NCBI GenBank assembly: GCA_963741985.1
Contig: CAVUKD010000002.1
Location: 744,001 to 808,000, forward strand
DNA from: Cryomorpha sp963741985
Lineage (GTDB): Bacteria; Bacteroidota; Bacteroidia; Flavobacteriales_D; Cryomorphaceae
DNA length: 64,000 nt
Direction of reading: 5' to 3'
The notes under the pieces are model-generated. The model had not been told where the DNA came from and did no database searches. It saw nothing but the letters and a program-made list of their open reading frames with translations. The position numbers and the translations under genes are program-made. Shown one piece after another: positions 53,830 to 63,572 of this stretch; positions within the stretch are counted from its first letter, which is position 1; each line of letters opens with the position of its first letter.

Positions 53830-54711
53830 CTAATTATTTAAATGATCTTCCGCTTTTTTTTGGAGAGCGGCAAAGTAAGTTCTTTTTTCCGGATATTTCA
53901 AGCCCAGATTTTGATAAGCTCTGGCAGCTTTTTTATAATCGCCCTGGCGCAGATAAATGCCCGCAAGGGTCTCAGTAACAAATGTTTCATCTTCCACCAA
54001 ACTAAGCTTGCCCATTTGCGAAGGTGAAAAGAACTGGGCTTGAACAGGTGATATTTGTGGCGATTCCTGGATGAATTTATTGATTAACGCCTTCTGGGAA
54101 TCCTTTTTTTCATTTGATTTTTTATCCTTTTGCAACAGCCATTTTCCAAAACTCATCGGTTCGGAATTCTCATCTTCATCTCTCTGGCCTTCACCCGAAG
54201 TGACTTGATCAACCTCTAAGTTTCCTGCAGAAAATTCCTGAAAACTTTGGCTGGCCTCCATTTCGCCTAAATGTGCTATGGCTTCGCGCAATATTTCTGC
54301 TTCCATGGGCTCAGCACTCAATACTCCAGCTTCGGAAACATTTGGTGAGGGTTCTACTTTTGATTCGATCGGCAACGCATTTGCCTCTTCCTCTTTTTCT
54401 TCTCCCCTGTCTTTCGTTAAAATATCCACTCCAACTGGTGAACTTTCACGCTCCGAATCTTCAATTCGTTTCAGTAATTGATCCTTTACAATATAATTGT
54501 ATAGTTTCGACCGATCTTGAATGGCAATAGCCGCTCGGTTGAGTTGAGTCGAAAAATCCAGAGAATCATTTTCCTTAAGACCAATCGCTTTCAATACCTG
54601 AAAAGTGGCACAATACGGATACTTATTCGCAAGAGTGATCACTTCCTCGGCATGGCCAAAGCTTTCCACACTTCGTCGATTCATCATTTCTATGAGTTCT
54701 CTTCTTTGCAT
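53830..54711 (-). CDS. TPR-containing protein of unknown function
   Basis: A 293-residue, largely cytoplasmic, acidic protein. The N-terminal 90 residues are helical (RRSVESFGHAEEVITLANKY). A disordered middle rich in Glu/Ser follows, and the C-terminus has a TPR-like pair (VTETLAGIYLRQGDYKKAAR, AYQNLGLKYPEKRTYFAAL). The gene is two bases from secG and six from lptE, a conserved order in Bacteroidota, so a role in envelope biogenesis is plausible. Confidence 0.75.
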   Translation of the reverse strand: MQRRELIEMMNRRSVESFGHAEEVITLANKYPYCATFQVLKAIGLKENDSLDFSTQLNRAAIAIQDRSKLYNYIVKDQLLKRIEDSERESSPVGVDILTKDRGEEKEEEANALPIESKVEPSPNVSEAGVLSAEPMEAEILREAIAHLGEMEASQSFQEFSAGNLEVDQVTSGEGQRDEDENSEPMSFGKWLLQKDKKSNEKKDSQKALINKFIQESPQISPVQAQFFSPSQMGKLSLVEDETFVTETLAGIYLRQGDYKKAARAYQNLGLKYPEKRTYFAALQKKAEDHLNN

Positions 54712-54717
54712 CTTCTT

Positions 54718-55239
54718 TTACCAGGCTCCTAAGGTTGCATCAAAAATATCCTGAGTGAGTTGGTCGTTAATTTCTTTTATCAACCTGTCTTCCACCGCAC
54801 TGATATCCTCGCTGGAATTGAAATCGGCAAACCGAGTGAAAGTTTTTTCCACCGTCTTTTCCCGGTCAAAAGTATTGATATATTTCACCTTAACAGCGAT
54901 TGTCAACCGATTTATGGTGGTTTCCTCCTCGGAAGAAACGGCTGCCGATCCGATTTGATATTGTGTAACCACTCCTTCATACTGCAAGTCTCCACGTTTC
55001 TCAGCCAAATCGAGCGATGTTTGCGAAAGCATCAGATCCTTTAGACTTTCAGTCAAAAGAAGGCTATAATTTGCTGGTGCCAAAGGCGTACCCAATTGAA
55101 ATGATTTTACCGAAAAAGTTTTCGCCTCTGCTGGAATATCGGCACCGGTAAATGAATATCCGACTGTGCAAGCCTGTAATAGTGCAGCAGCAGCAGCGAA
55201 ATAAAAAAGGATGGACTTAAGATTTCTCATACGATCCAT
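54718..55239 (-). CDS. lptE: LPS-assembly lipoprotein LptE
   Basis: A 173-residue lipoprotein with a lipobox AAALLQAC at about residues 17-24, followed by TVGYSFTGADIPAEAKTFSV, characteristic of the LptE/RlpB family in Bacteroidota. LptE plugs the LptD barrel during LPS export to the outer leaflet. Its start overlaps the stop of the sigma-54 activator gene by one base. The true ATG could be at MDRM or the Met three residues later. Confidence 0.85.
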   Translation of the reverse strand: MDRMRNLKSILFYFAAAAALLQACTVGYSFTGADIPAEAKTFSVKSFQLGTPLAPANYSLLLTESLKDLMLSQTSLDLAEKRGDLQYEGVVTQYQIGSAAVSSEEETTINRLTIAVKVKYINTFDREKTVEKTFTRFADFNSSEDISAVEDRLIKEINDQLTQDIFDATLGAW

Positions 55240-56492
55240 TACTTCAAATTGTATTCCTTAATTTTACGATAAAGTGTACGTTCCGAAATTCCAAGCTCTT
55301 TGGCGGCATTCTTTCGGCGATTATTGTGGCGCCTCAGAGCCTTTTGGATCAGCTCGCGCTCCGTGTCTTCTAGAGAGAGTGACTCTTCATACTCTTCATG
55401 CTCGGTGATATCGGCAGGTTCTTCATCCTTGGCATATCCAAAACCGCGATTGGACGGCGTGGTAATTACCGGCTCGCTATTTGGCATACCAGAGGGTCTT
55501 CCTGTTTCACCGGCATACAATCTTTTTAAGGCAGCAGGGTTCGTAGTGCTCATATTTCCCTGCTTTCCATTTTGCAGTAACTCAAGCACAATTGTCTTCA
55601 AATCGCTGATATCCTGTTTCATCTCAAAAAGGAATTTATATAAAATTTCCCTTTCGGTAAATTCTCCCGCGGCCTTTTCCTGAGCGATCACTGCAGGCAA
55701 GTTCTGCTTGTCGATATCCGGCAAGTATTGTTTTAATACCGCAGCATTTATCTGTCTTTCTTCTTCAATAACAGAAAGCTGTTCGGTAATATTTTTCAGC
55801 TGGCGAATATTTCCAGGCCAACGATACGATGCAAGCATCTCTTGGGCTTCATCATTAAGACGAATGGCAGGCATGTGGTATTTCTCGGCAAAATCAACCG
55901 CAAATTTTCTGAAAAGAAGTGTGATATCCTCCTTTCTTTCCCGTAAGGGTGGCAAAAATATAGGTACCGAATTGAGCCGGTAAAAAAGGTCTTCCCGAAA
56001 TTTTCCATTTCGAATGGCCGCATTCATTTCAATATTTGTGGCCGCAATAATACGGACGTCGGTTTTAATAACTTTCGAAGAACCGACACGAATAAACTCA
56101 CCTGATTCAAGCACGCGCAAGAGCCGCGCTTGGGTCTGAATAGGCAGCTCGCCCACCTCATCGAGAAAAATCGTACCGCCATTGGCTACTTCGAAATACC
56201 CTTTCCGTGAATCGTGCGCCCCGGTGAAAGCTCCTTTCTCATGGCCAAACAATTCACTGTCGATCGTTCCTTCGGGAATAGCACCGCAGTTTACCGCAAT
56301 ATATTGTCCGTGCTTTCTTGCAGACAACTGGTGAATAATCTGTGGCATGGTTTCCTTTCCTGTTCCGCTTTCACCACTTATCAATACGGAAATATCGGTT
56401 GGCGCCACCTGCGTGGCTATATCAATAGCCCTATTGAGCTGGGGAGAATTCCCAATGATTCCAAATCGCTGTTTTACTTGTGTTATGTCCAT
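55239..56492 (-). CDS. Sigma-54-dependent transcriptional activator lacking a receiver domain
   Basis: A 417-residue enhancer-binding protein. The AAA+ domain starts almost at the N-terminus with Walker A GESGTGKE (40-47), the sigma-54-contacting GAFTGA loop (87-92) and Walker B GGTIFLDEVGELP. A Fis-type helix-turn-helix is at the C-terminus (RELIQKALRRHNNRRKNAAK; ELGISERTLYRKIKEYNLK). There is no N-terminal receiver, GAF or PAS domain, so control must come from elsewhere. Its co-transcription with lptE suggests an envelope-stress role, an inference. Confidence 0.92.
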   Translation of the reverse strand: MDITQVKQRFGIIGNSPQLNRAIDIATQVAPTDISVLISGESGTGKETMPQIIHQLSARKHGQYIAVNCGAIPEGTIDSELFGHEKGAFTGAHDSRKGYFEVANGGTIFLDEVGELPIQTQARLLRVLESGEFIRVGSSKVIKTDVRIIAATNIEMNAAIRNGKFREDLFYRLNSVPIFLPPLRERKEDITLLFRKFAVDFAEKYHMPAIRLNDEAQEMLASYRWPGNIRQLKNITEQLSVIEEERQINAAVLKQYLPDIDKQNLPAVIAQEKAAGEFTEREILYKFLFEMKQDISDLKTIVLELLQNGKQGNMSTTNPAALKRLYAGETGRPSGMPNSEPVITTPSNRGFGYAKDEEPADITEHEEYEESLSLEDTERELIQKALRRHNNRRKNAAKELGISERTLYRKIKEYNLK

Positions 56493-56544
56493 TTGGGTTT
56501 CTGAGTAGTGGGTAGGTAGTAGTGAGTAGTGGGAAATTAATTAT

Positions 56545-57972
56545 TTAGACTACTGTTCCCATTAATGTTGCTGAGTTGCAGTCATATATTTTAGTGTTCA
56601 CATACATTCCGGGTTTGTAATCTTCCCGATCGAATATTACTACTGCATTTTGACTGGTTCGGCCAAAAAGTTGCTTATCCGATTTTTTGGATACTCCTTC
56701 TATAAGTACCTCGTATGTTTTACCGAGACAAGCCTGATTGCGTCTTAGGGAATTTGCTGTTTGAATTTCTATTATTTCTTCCAGTCGTTTTTGTTTTACT
56801 TCTTCCGGCACATCGTCTTCAAACTTACGTTCTGCAAGTGTTTTAGGGCGCTCTGAATACTTGAACATGTATGCATATTCGTATTCGACTTCTCGCATCA
56901 TCGCGAGCGTATCGTTCTGGTCTTGGTCTGTTTCGCCACAAAAGCCGGCTATAATATCGGTGCTAATAGCTGCATCGGGCATAATGCGTCGTATTGCATC
57001 TATTCTATTAAGATACCATTCGCGCGAGTATCCTCGGTTCATTCGTTTGAGCACTTCTGTGCTTCCGCTTTGTACCGGAAGGTGAATGTATTCACAGATA
57101 TTCTCGTACTTGGCCATTGTGTGAAGCACATCGTCGGTCATATCTTTGGGGTGTGAGGTCGAAAACCGAATACGCAATTTCGGATCCACCAACGCTACTT
57201 TTTCAAGCAATTGAGCAAAGTTTACCGTTTCGGCATTTGCATCTATTACTTCTCCTTTTTTGGAAACATTCCACCGGTAGGAATCGACGTTTTGTCCGAG
57301 AAGGGTTACTTCGCGGTATCCTTCCTGAAAAAGGTAGGCTGCTTCGCGCAAAATACTCTCCGGATCGCGGCTTCTTTCGCGGCCACGTGTAAACGGCACC
57401 ACACAAAAGGCGCACATATTATCGCATCCGCGCATGATCGATATAAAAGCGGTAACCCCGTTACTATTAAGCCGAACCGGATTGATTTCGGCATACGTCT
57501 CTTCCCGAGAAAGCAGTACATTAACCGCTTTTCGTCCATCGGTTACTTCTTCGATAAGTCCGGGCAACTCGCGGTAGGCATCCGGCCCCACAACCATATC
57601 TACAAGATGTTCTTCTTCGAGGAGCTGCGATTTTAAGCGCTCGGCCATGCAGCCAAGAATGCCGATCATGAAATCGGGTTTGCGTTTTTTTATACCATTA
57701 AAATGGTTGAGCCGATTTCGTACGCGCTGCTCCGCATTGTCTCGAATGGAGCAGGTATTAATAAGTACTACATGTGCATCTTCAGCATTACGGGTAGTCT
57801 CGTATCCTTCCTTTGCTAAAATAGAAGCAACAATCTCGCTATCCGAAAAATTCATTTGACAGCCGTAACTTTCCAAATAGAGTTTTTTCCCGTTCTTCTT
57901 TCCTTCGCCTTCTATAATAGTCGCTTCACCCTGCCGGGATTCGTGGTGTACTTTATTCGATTCGATAAGCAT
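56545..57972 (-). CDS. miaB: tRNA-2-methylthio-N6-dimethylallyladenosine synthase MiaB
   Basis: A 475-residue radical-SAM methylthiotransferase that modifies A37 of tRNAs. N-terminal UPF0004 domain (LYLESYGCQMNFSDSEIVAS), radical-SAM Cys motif in SIMRGCDNMCAFCVVPFTRG, TLLGQNVDSYRWN and a C-terminal TRAM domain. A start at 57972 (MLIESN) is preferred because the upstream codon falls inside the -7 box of its promoter. Confidence 0.95.
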   Translation of the reverse strand: MLIESNKVHHESRQGEATIIEGEGKKNGKKLYLESYGCQMNFSDSEIVASILAKEGYETTRNAEDAHVVLINTCSIRDNAEQRVRNRLNHFNGIKKRKPDFMIGILGCMAERLKSQLLEEEHLVDMVVGPDAYRELPGLIEEVTDGRKAVNVLLSREETYAEINPVRLNSNGVTAFISIMRGCDNMCAFCVVPFTRGRERSRDPESILREAAYLFQEGYREVTLLGQNVDSYRWNVSKKGEVIDANAETVNFAQLLEKVALVDPKLRIRFSTSHPKDMTDDVLHTMAKYENICEYIHLPVQSGSTEVLKRMNRGYSREWYLNRIDAIRRIMPDAAISTDIIAGFCGETDQDQNDTLAMMREVEYEYAYMFKYSERPKTLAERKFEDDVPEEVKQKRLEEIIEIQTANSLRRNQACLGKTYEVLIEGVSKKSDKQLFGRTSQNAVVIFDREDYKPGMYVNTKIYDCNSATLMGTVV

Positions 57973-58002
57973 ACTGTATTCCTTTTTATTTAAAATGGGT
58001 GA

Positions 58003-58010
58003 CAAAGTTA
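58003..58010 (-). promoter_or_regulatory. Putative miaB promoter (-7 box)
   Basis: TAACTTTG on the minus strand fits TAnnTTTG; a TTTGG -33-like element lies 20 bases upstream of it. The miaB ATG follows 30 bases downstream. Confidence 0.55.
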
Positions 58011-58089
58011 CTGAAAAAGGAACGGTTCTGCCAAAATGACATATTGGAATTTAGAAGCGATGAAATTAGAAGGATTTTTAAGTTTATTT

Positions 58090-58320
58090 GGGCGTGCCCC
58101 CTTTTCCAAAACGGAGGCTTAAGCAATTTATTTACCAATCAAATAAGCTATTTCATTCTTCCCTAAAGATAGTATAACAGGGGTCGCGCTATCCACTGTA
58201 TCTTTTGCGCCACAACGTATCGAAACAATTTTACATCCGTTTTTACACGAACAATATTCCCACTATTTCATTTTTCCGAAAAGCGCAAAAGGATGCCGTT
58301 CCTATCGCTCACGCATCACG
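58090..58320. repeat. Fold-back dispersed repeat element
   Basis: It starts with GGGCGTGCCCCC (58090 on) and ends with CGCTCACGCATCACG (58320). Inside, CTTTTGCGC (58202-58210) pairs with GCGCAAAAG (58283-58291), and GGGGTCGCGCTATCC resembles the CCTATCGCTCACGC end. The style (GGGCGT edge, GGTCGC core) is similar to the element near 2111. Such elements recur in Flavobacteriales intergenic spaces, a statement from memory. No gene is seen in this 380-base gap. Confidence 0.6.
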
Positions 58321-58352
58321 CAAGTGCAAGCTACGCCAATCCATCAAAAATT

Positions 58353-59732
58353 TTAACGCAACACCAATTTTTCAGCTCCAATACTACTATCCGTTCCTAA
58401 CCGCACAAAATAAAGTCCCGCCGGAAAATCCTTCAGATTGATTTCTACATTTTGGCCTCTTGTATCCATAGAGAAAACAATTTTTCCGAGGGCATTGATT
58501 AATTGAATCGATTTTATTTTGACTTCTGATTGGATATGGACAATCCCGGAGGTTGGATTGGGATAAATTTTAAAATCAGTAACCTGAATTTCTTTCACTG
58601 CAACAGGCTCTGTACAAATTTCAACTTCATCTCCACCTTCAAACAACCAGAATACGTCATAAGTCCCATCGGAATAAGGATAATAGCGCATAATCATGAG
58701 TTTGTCTTGAAAATAACCTTCAGCGGCGATTACTTGTTGTGAAGGCAGCCCCACTAACAGACTGTTTGCCCACAGACCGCACCATTTCGAACCATTCCAG
58801 CGAGCAACTCCACTTATTGGTGTGTCGCCGATATAATTGAAGCTACCGACGCAATAGAGATACCCATCGCGAGCAAACATGTGACTCACACCTCCTTCAA
58901 TACCAAAACTGCCTTGGGAATAATACAGATAGTCGCCCACCTTCCTTAATTCTTCTCCATCCCAACGAACGATCATATTACCTACATTCCCCTGAGAGAA
59001 AGGAATTATACCGCTAACATACAATTCACCGTTGTACACCTGTAAATCACCAACCATAACCCATGAGCCAACTAAACCCGAGCCAACTTGGTGGAGATGC
59101 ATGTTTTCAATTCGGGCAAGGTCATGTGGCCCGGTTTCGGTTTGAAAGTTACCACCGATATAGTAATAGCCGTTGTAGAATTCAATATCATTAAAAAATG
59201 AAAAATCGAGATCCAGCTCAGAATTTATCAAAACAGGTTGCCAAGCATCATTTACCAACTTGGCAACTTTGTAAATTGGGACGCCATCGATTTCTGTGAA
59301 ATCTCCCAAGGCGAAAAGTGTGTCGTTCGTCCAAACAAGATTTTTGACACTACCTCCACTAAAAACCCAAGGGTATGTCCAAGTGTCTCCATCGTAAAAT
59401 GCAATTGAAGGCATAATTTGCGTTCCAACATACGTATGATTTCCACCAATAATTACTCCATTCTGATAGTCAGTCGCACACCAAACCACACTACCTAAGG
59501 TGTCTGATAATTCTTCCCAGTTTTCTCCATTATATCCAGCTAAATAATAGTCGCCAGGACCTCTTCTAAAAGCACCACAATAAATTGTAAGGTCCAAATT
59601 TCCCGAATAATATAAGGAGCGTGGGCTATACGCTGGATCCGGTATCTGCACGGGACTCCAGTTAACGGGTTGAGCGGTCAAATTATTTCCAAGTAAACTG
59701 ATTAATAACAGAACATATATAAAAACTCGCAT
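58353..59732 (-). CDS. T9SS-secreted propeller-type protein
   Basis: A 459-residue secreted protein with a signal peptide (FIYVLLLISLLGNNLTAQ), repeated beta-blades of the form NDTLFALGDFTEIDGVPIYK, GYYYIGGNFQTETGPHDLAR, GYLYCVGSFNYIGDTPISGV, and a T9SS type A tail beginning DFKIYPNPTSGIVHIQSEV and ending GAEKLVLR. The blades read like Kelch/delta-60 propellers. Function is unknown; exported through T9SS and probably anchored via A-LPS or released. Confidence 0.87.
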   Translation of the reverse strand: MRVFIYVLLLISLLGNNLTAQPVNWSPVQIPDPAYSPRSLYYSGNLDLTIYCGAFRRGPGDYYLAGYNGENWEELSDTLGSVVWCATDYQNGVIIGGNHTYVGTQIMPSIAFYDGDTWTYPWVFSGGSVKNLVWTNDTLFALGDFTEIDGVPIYKVAKLVNDAWQPVLINSELDLDFSFFNDIEFYNGYYYIGGNFQTETGPHDLARIENMHLHQVGSGLVGSWVMVGDLQVYNGELYVSGIIPFSQGNVGNMIVRWDGEELRKVGDYLYYSQGSFGIEGGVSHMFARDGYLYCVGSFNYIGDTPISGVARWNGSKWCGLWANSLLVGLPSQQVIAAEGYFQDKLMIMRYYPYSDGTYDVFWLFEGGDEVEICTEPVAVKEIQVTDFKIYPNPTSGIVHIQSEVKIKSIQLINALGKIVFSMDTRGQNVEINLKDFPAGLYFVRLGTDSSIGAEKLVLR

Positions 59733-59744
59733 AACTCTTATAGT

Positions 59745-62700
59745 TTATAGTATCACAAGCTTCTTACTAACTTTTCTCTGGCCATATTCGAAAGACAGTA
59801 GATACATACCGGAAGCCAAATCAGGTAGATGCAAAAGTGAATTGCCATCAAAACGGATATTTTCCTTGATAAGCCTTCCGTCTGAAGTGTAAATTGACAT
59901 CAGTCCTGATCGGCCTATATCGCTTTTTAAGCGTATGCTTTTCAGATTAGGTGGTAATGGATTTGGGTATATTTCAATATCATTTGCATTTTGAGGACTA
60001 GCTGCCATTTCAATATTCAAGGGTGTACCGGATAAACACCATTTGAAAATAAAATCGTCTTGTTGAAGGTAAGAATAGTTGTCGTTATTTGATAAATTTT
60101 CCTGATACCAGGATCCTGACACCTGATTATCCTGAACAGGAATTCCGATTTCGGTATCATAATAAGCAGAATTTGTATTCCCAAATACGAAGACTTCATC
60201 CTGATCGTTCGCTGCTACCGCGATAATGGCATCATTCTGATCTCCTCCAAAATAAGTTGAGTGTTTTATATAAAAACTGGACGCGTCGAAAAGCATTAGA
60301 TACCCATCGTCGCCTGAAAGTGTATGTCCTTCTGAATACAAATCAGGAGAAATAGACATTAAAGACATCGTTGCGTCAAGGGTATTTCCAGCTACGTAAA
60401 GAACATTATCTTTAAGAGTCAAAGAATTCACTCTATTCAGTGTCACCCCATCCATAAGAAGCGTGCGCCAAAGGGGTACATAAGTTCCCGATCTGTAATA
60501 GGTCAACATTGCGTAATTCAAACCTTGTGAAGCGTTGCTGGCCCCCGAATTCGTATTGTTAAAATAGCCACCACTTGAGTACACAAAGTTCACTCCACTC
60601 GTTGAATACAGATTGGCGGTAAAAAAGAGAGCACTGTTCTGTTTAAACTTTATATCACAAGAAGTTTTTGAAAAGTTCAAAAAATCCTTACCTGCCGATC
60701 CTTCAAGCGTACCCCATTCGAGTACTCCGTTTTGGTCAAATACTCCCAGAAACCAATCATTATCACCTTGGCGGGTTAAGTTCTGAACAGTTCCGGGAAA
60801 CGTGGGAAGAAAATTAGTATTTTCCGAAGTAACTCCGGCGACAGCTATTTTATTGTTAGCACCAATGTCTATGGCAGCTAACAAATCTTGCGAAGAGCTG
60901 CCGCTAAACTGCGTACACCAATCTAAATCTAAAGTGGAAGTGAACCTTGCAATATATCCTGTAAATCCACTATTATTGATGTCGTAGTAAGCACCGCTTA
61001 AAGGAGTATATGGAAAATCACTTCCAGAGAAGGCAATAGTAGAGCCAACTATGTAAAGGCGGCCAAGATTATCTACTGCAATATCTTTTATTAAATCGCC
61101 ACCAGCAATACCCGGGTAGTCATTTGATCCAAAGTAGGTACTCCAACCCAATTGTCGACTTCCAGACTCAAACCGGGCAATAATACCATCGCCTCCACTA
61201 TTATAGGTCGGATCATAGTAATCTGCCGCAACATCATTTATTACCCAAAAATCATTACTATAAGTTTCTCCAGCTGCATATATTACATTATTAACTTCGT
61301 CAAAAGCAAGGGTGTAGAATATACTTTGAACGTTGTCGGAAAATACAGACATATAATACGGAACCATATCATGGTTGAATTTTGAAATATACGCTCCATG
61401 AGCATTTCCTTGATAAGTTCCTAAAACTATTTGTTGACCAACTCCGCTATTATAGAAATTCGGATTAGAAGTTATTCCGCAACTATACGGATTCCCGTCT
61501 TTGTCAACAATACCATTGTAAGTTAAATCATTTGAGGCTCCCCCAAAATAAGTGCTATGACAAAATCCATCCGTTTCAGGCACATCATCCAAATCTCTCG
61601 AAATACGAAGAATCAAATCCTTATTAGAAGTGTAACTTCCAATCGAATCCAAAGTCAATATGCTATCTGTAAGTGAGTATGCCGGACTCCAGCCAAGTTC
61701 CACAAGATTTCCTGAACTATTTTTCTGATACACTCTGGGGTGAGGTAGGCGTATAGCACCGTGAAAAGTATAGAGCAGCAATTCACCCCCAACTGTTTTC
61801 ACAATAGAATCAGCTCCCGCAACAGTTAAACTAATATTTTCTGGATCACCTTTGGAGGTCACCGTAAAGCTATACTCTTGTCCACCTTTCATGCAGGTTT
61901 CCAAACTGATACCCTGCCATACTTCATTGTAGAAGAGTTTTCCATAAAAAGGGACTCGCTCCAGTTTGTTTGGACTGTATGGAAAATAATAATTCTCAAA
62001 ATAAGCGGATCGATCGAAAGCGCGGACTTTCACTCCTGTTTTCGGATTGTTGAAGCTTAGGCTTACTTTCTGTGCTGTATCGTTTACGGTAGTGTCGTTG
62101 TGAAAACTGCGGGTCATCAATTGAAAAGCATCGTCCTTGTAAAACCCAGCGTACGAACCTTGTTTGGAAAGATATTTTACACTTGGTACAGGATTTTCAT
62201 CTTCATCAATTAGCTGCCCGAGGTTCCTTACAAAAGCATTCGGGTTTGGATTTGTAGCATTTGGATATTCAGGTGTTCTGTAATCTATCTGCGTATATTT
62301 TATGGCGTCGTATTCAAAACCCGAACTGGTAGCGGTTTGTGACATCATTATTATATCATTGCCATTGAAAGTCATATCCAGCAAATAGTCGTCTCCATTA
62401 TATACTCCGTTGTAGTCAATTTGCCATACCCGATTTCCGGAAGGGTCGTATTTCACGGTTTTTATATCCTGATTGCTCCCATTATAAAATGTACCGGCTA
62501 CATATATATTACCATCCGAATCGGCAGTTACTACTTTGGCAGTGTCGCTAGCTGTGCTTACGTCATAGCCTTCATTCCAAAGAAGTGTTCCGCCGTTGGA
62601 ATACTTTACTGTTGTAAATTGGGTATTTCCACCACTCAGACCGGTGTAGCCGGTAATTATTACATTGTCCGAATTGTCCATACAAATTCCATAAGCCTTA

Positions 62701-63572
62701 TCATCGCCCGAACCTGCGTAATTAAAAGAGCGATTCCAGAGTACATTCAGTTCGTCATCGAGTTTTACGGTGTACATATTATACCCTTGACTTAAGGTTT
62801 CGGTACATCCGGTTATGTATATATTTCCCTGATCGTCGAGTACCATATCGGCCACCTTTTTGAATGCGGTACTATTTGAGTTTCCGGTATAGGTATCTAC
62901 CAAGCTGCCAAGAGTATTGTAACTAAGCGCAAGATACTGCCATTTGCCTCCTTGAAGTTTTGTACCGCCAATAACGCTAATCTTCCCTCCATTATATTCA
63001 ATTTTTACGGCACCATCTTCGCCACCATTCGACACATCCTCTTTATGTACCCACTTCAATACACCGTTTTCGTCGTATTTTAGAACAAGGGCATCCGTAA
63101 ACGAGCTCAGACTTGAGGTGACCCCGGCTACATAAACATTCCCCGGTCCATCGACTGTGAGGGACGCGCCCAAATTATAAATAGTACCGGAATAGTTGTA
63201 ATACTCTTCCCAATCGCTTGTTCCATCGATGGCGCTAAGCTGGACTGTCAAAACCTTAGAGGCGGTCGCTGAGGCATTGCGCGCTACGCCGGTAGTATAA
63301 ACTATCGAACCATAATATGCAATATCGACAAATAAATCGTCGCCAGAATCAGGGCCGTCAAAAGTCTCTGACCAGAGTAGCACACCTTTTGGGTCGTATT
63401 TGGATACCAGCGCGTCGTAATTGCCCGCAGGGTTTAAGGTGGCTCCTGCTTGATACACATTTCCGGAAGGATCACTTACTGATTTACCTGTTACGAAAAG
63501 GTCTTGCATACCTCGGGTCGAAACCCAATCTTCAAAAACCAATTGGGCATTAACTGGCTTAAAAGGGAGCAT
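59745..63572 (-). CDS. Large T9SS-secreted SBBP-repeat protein, start disrupted by poly-G tract
   Basis: 1275 residues from the Met at 63572 to the stop at 59745: N-terminal SBBP-type repeats (DPSGNVYQAGATLNPAGNYD; NVYVAGVTSSLSSFTDALVL; NVIITGYTGLSGGNTQFTTV), a DUF7948-like central region (near residues 470-670) and further SBBP repeats (LGRLYIVGSTIAFSGSDF). It ends in a T9SS type A tail (DIEIYPNPLPPNLKSIRLKS to GQRKVSKKLVIL). The preceding codons read RFYFVVLLLFAFSMLPFKPV NAQ, a good signal peptide, so the true start is upstream. The only ATG (63639) is separated from it by an 11-G tract and lies one base out of frame. Confidence 0.88.
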   Translation of the reverse strand: MLPFKPVNAQLVFEDWVSTRGMQDLFVTGKSVSDPSGNVYQAGATLNPAGNYDALVSKYDPKGVLLWSETFDGPDSGDDLFVDIAYYGSIVYTTGVARNASATASKVLTVQLSAIDGTSDWEEYYNYSGTIYNLGASLTVDGPGNVYVAGVTSSLSSFTDALVLKYDENGVLKWVHKEDVSNGGEDGAVKIEYNGGKISVIGGTKLQGGKWQYLALSYNTLGSLVDTYTGNSNSTAFKKVADMVLDDQGNIYITGCTETLSQGYNMYTVKLDDELNVLWNRSFNYAGSGDDKAYGICMDNSDNVIITGYTGLSGGNTQFTTVKYSNGGTLLWNEGYDVSTASDTAKVVTADSDGNIYVAGTFYNGSNQDIKTVKYDPSGNRVWQIDYNGVYNGDDYLLDMTFNGNDIIMMSQTATSSGFEYDAIKYTQIDYRTPEYPNATNPNPNAFVRNLGQLIDEDENPVPSVKYLSKQGSYAGFYKDDAFQLMTRSFHNDTTVNDTAQKVSLSFNNPKTGVKVRAFDRSAYFENYYFPYSPNKLERVPFYGKLFYNEVWQGISLETCMKGGQEYSFTVTSKGDPENISLTVAGADSIVKTVGGELLLYTFHGAIRLPHPRVYQKNSSGNLVELGWSPAYSLTDSILTLDSIGSYTSNKDLILRISRDLDDVPETDGFCHSTYFGGASNDLTYNGIVDKDGNPYSCGITSNPNFYNSGVGQQIVLGTYQGNAHGAYISKFNHDMVPYYMSVFSDNVQSIFYTLAFDEVNNVIYAAGETYSNDFWVINDVAADYYDPTYNSGGDGIIARFESGSRQLGWSTYFGSNDYPGIAGGDLIKDIAVDNLGRLYIVGSTIAFSGSDFPYTPLSGAYYDINNSGFTGYIARFTSTLDLDWCTQFSGSSSQDLLAAIDIGANNKIAVAGVTSENTNFLPTFPGTVQNLTRQGDNDWFLGVFDQNGVLEWGTLEGSAGKDFLNFSKTSCDIKFKQNSALFFTANLYSTSGVNFVYSSGGYFNNTNSGASNASQGLNYAMLTYYRSGTYVPLWRTLLMDGVTLNRVNSLTLKDNVLYVAGNTLDATMSLMSISPDLYSEGHTLSGDDGYLMLFDASSFYIKHSTYFGGDQNDAIIAVAANDQDEVFVFGNTNSAYYDTEIGIPVQDNQVSGSWYQENLSNNDNYSYLQQDDFIFKWCLSGTPLNIEMAASPQNANDIEIYPNPLPPNLKSIRLKSDIGRSGLMSIYTSDGRLIKENIRFDGNSLLHLPDLASGMYLLSFEYGQRKVSKKLVIL

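Noticed and set aside
57973..58005. Longer miaB start at 58005
   Set aside because: It would start inside the TAACTTTG promoter box, and only the shorter form fits the family.
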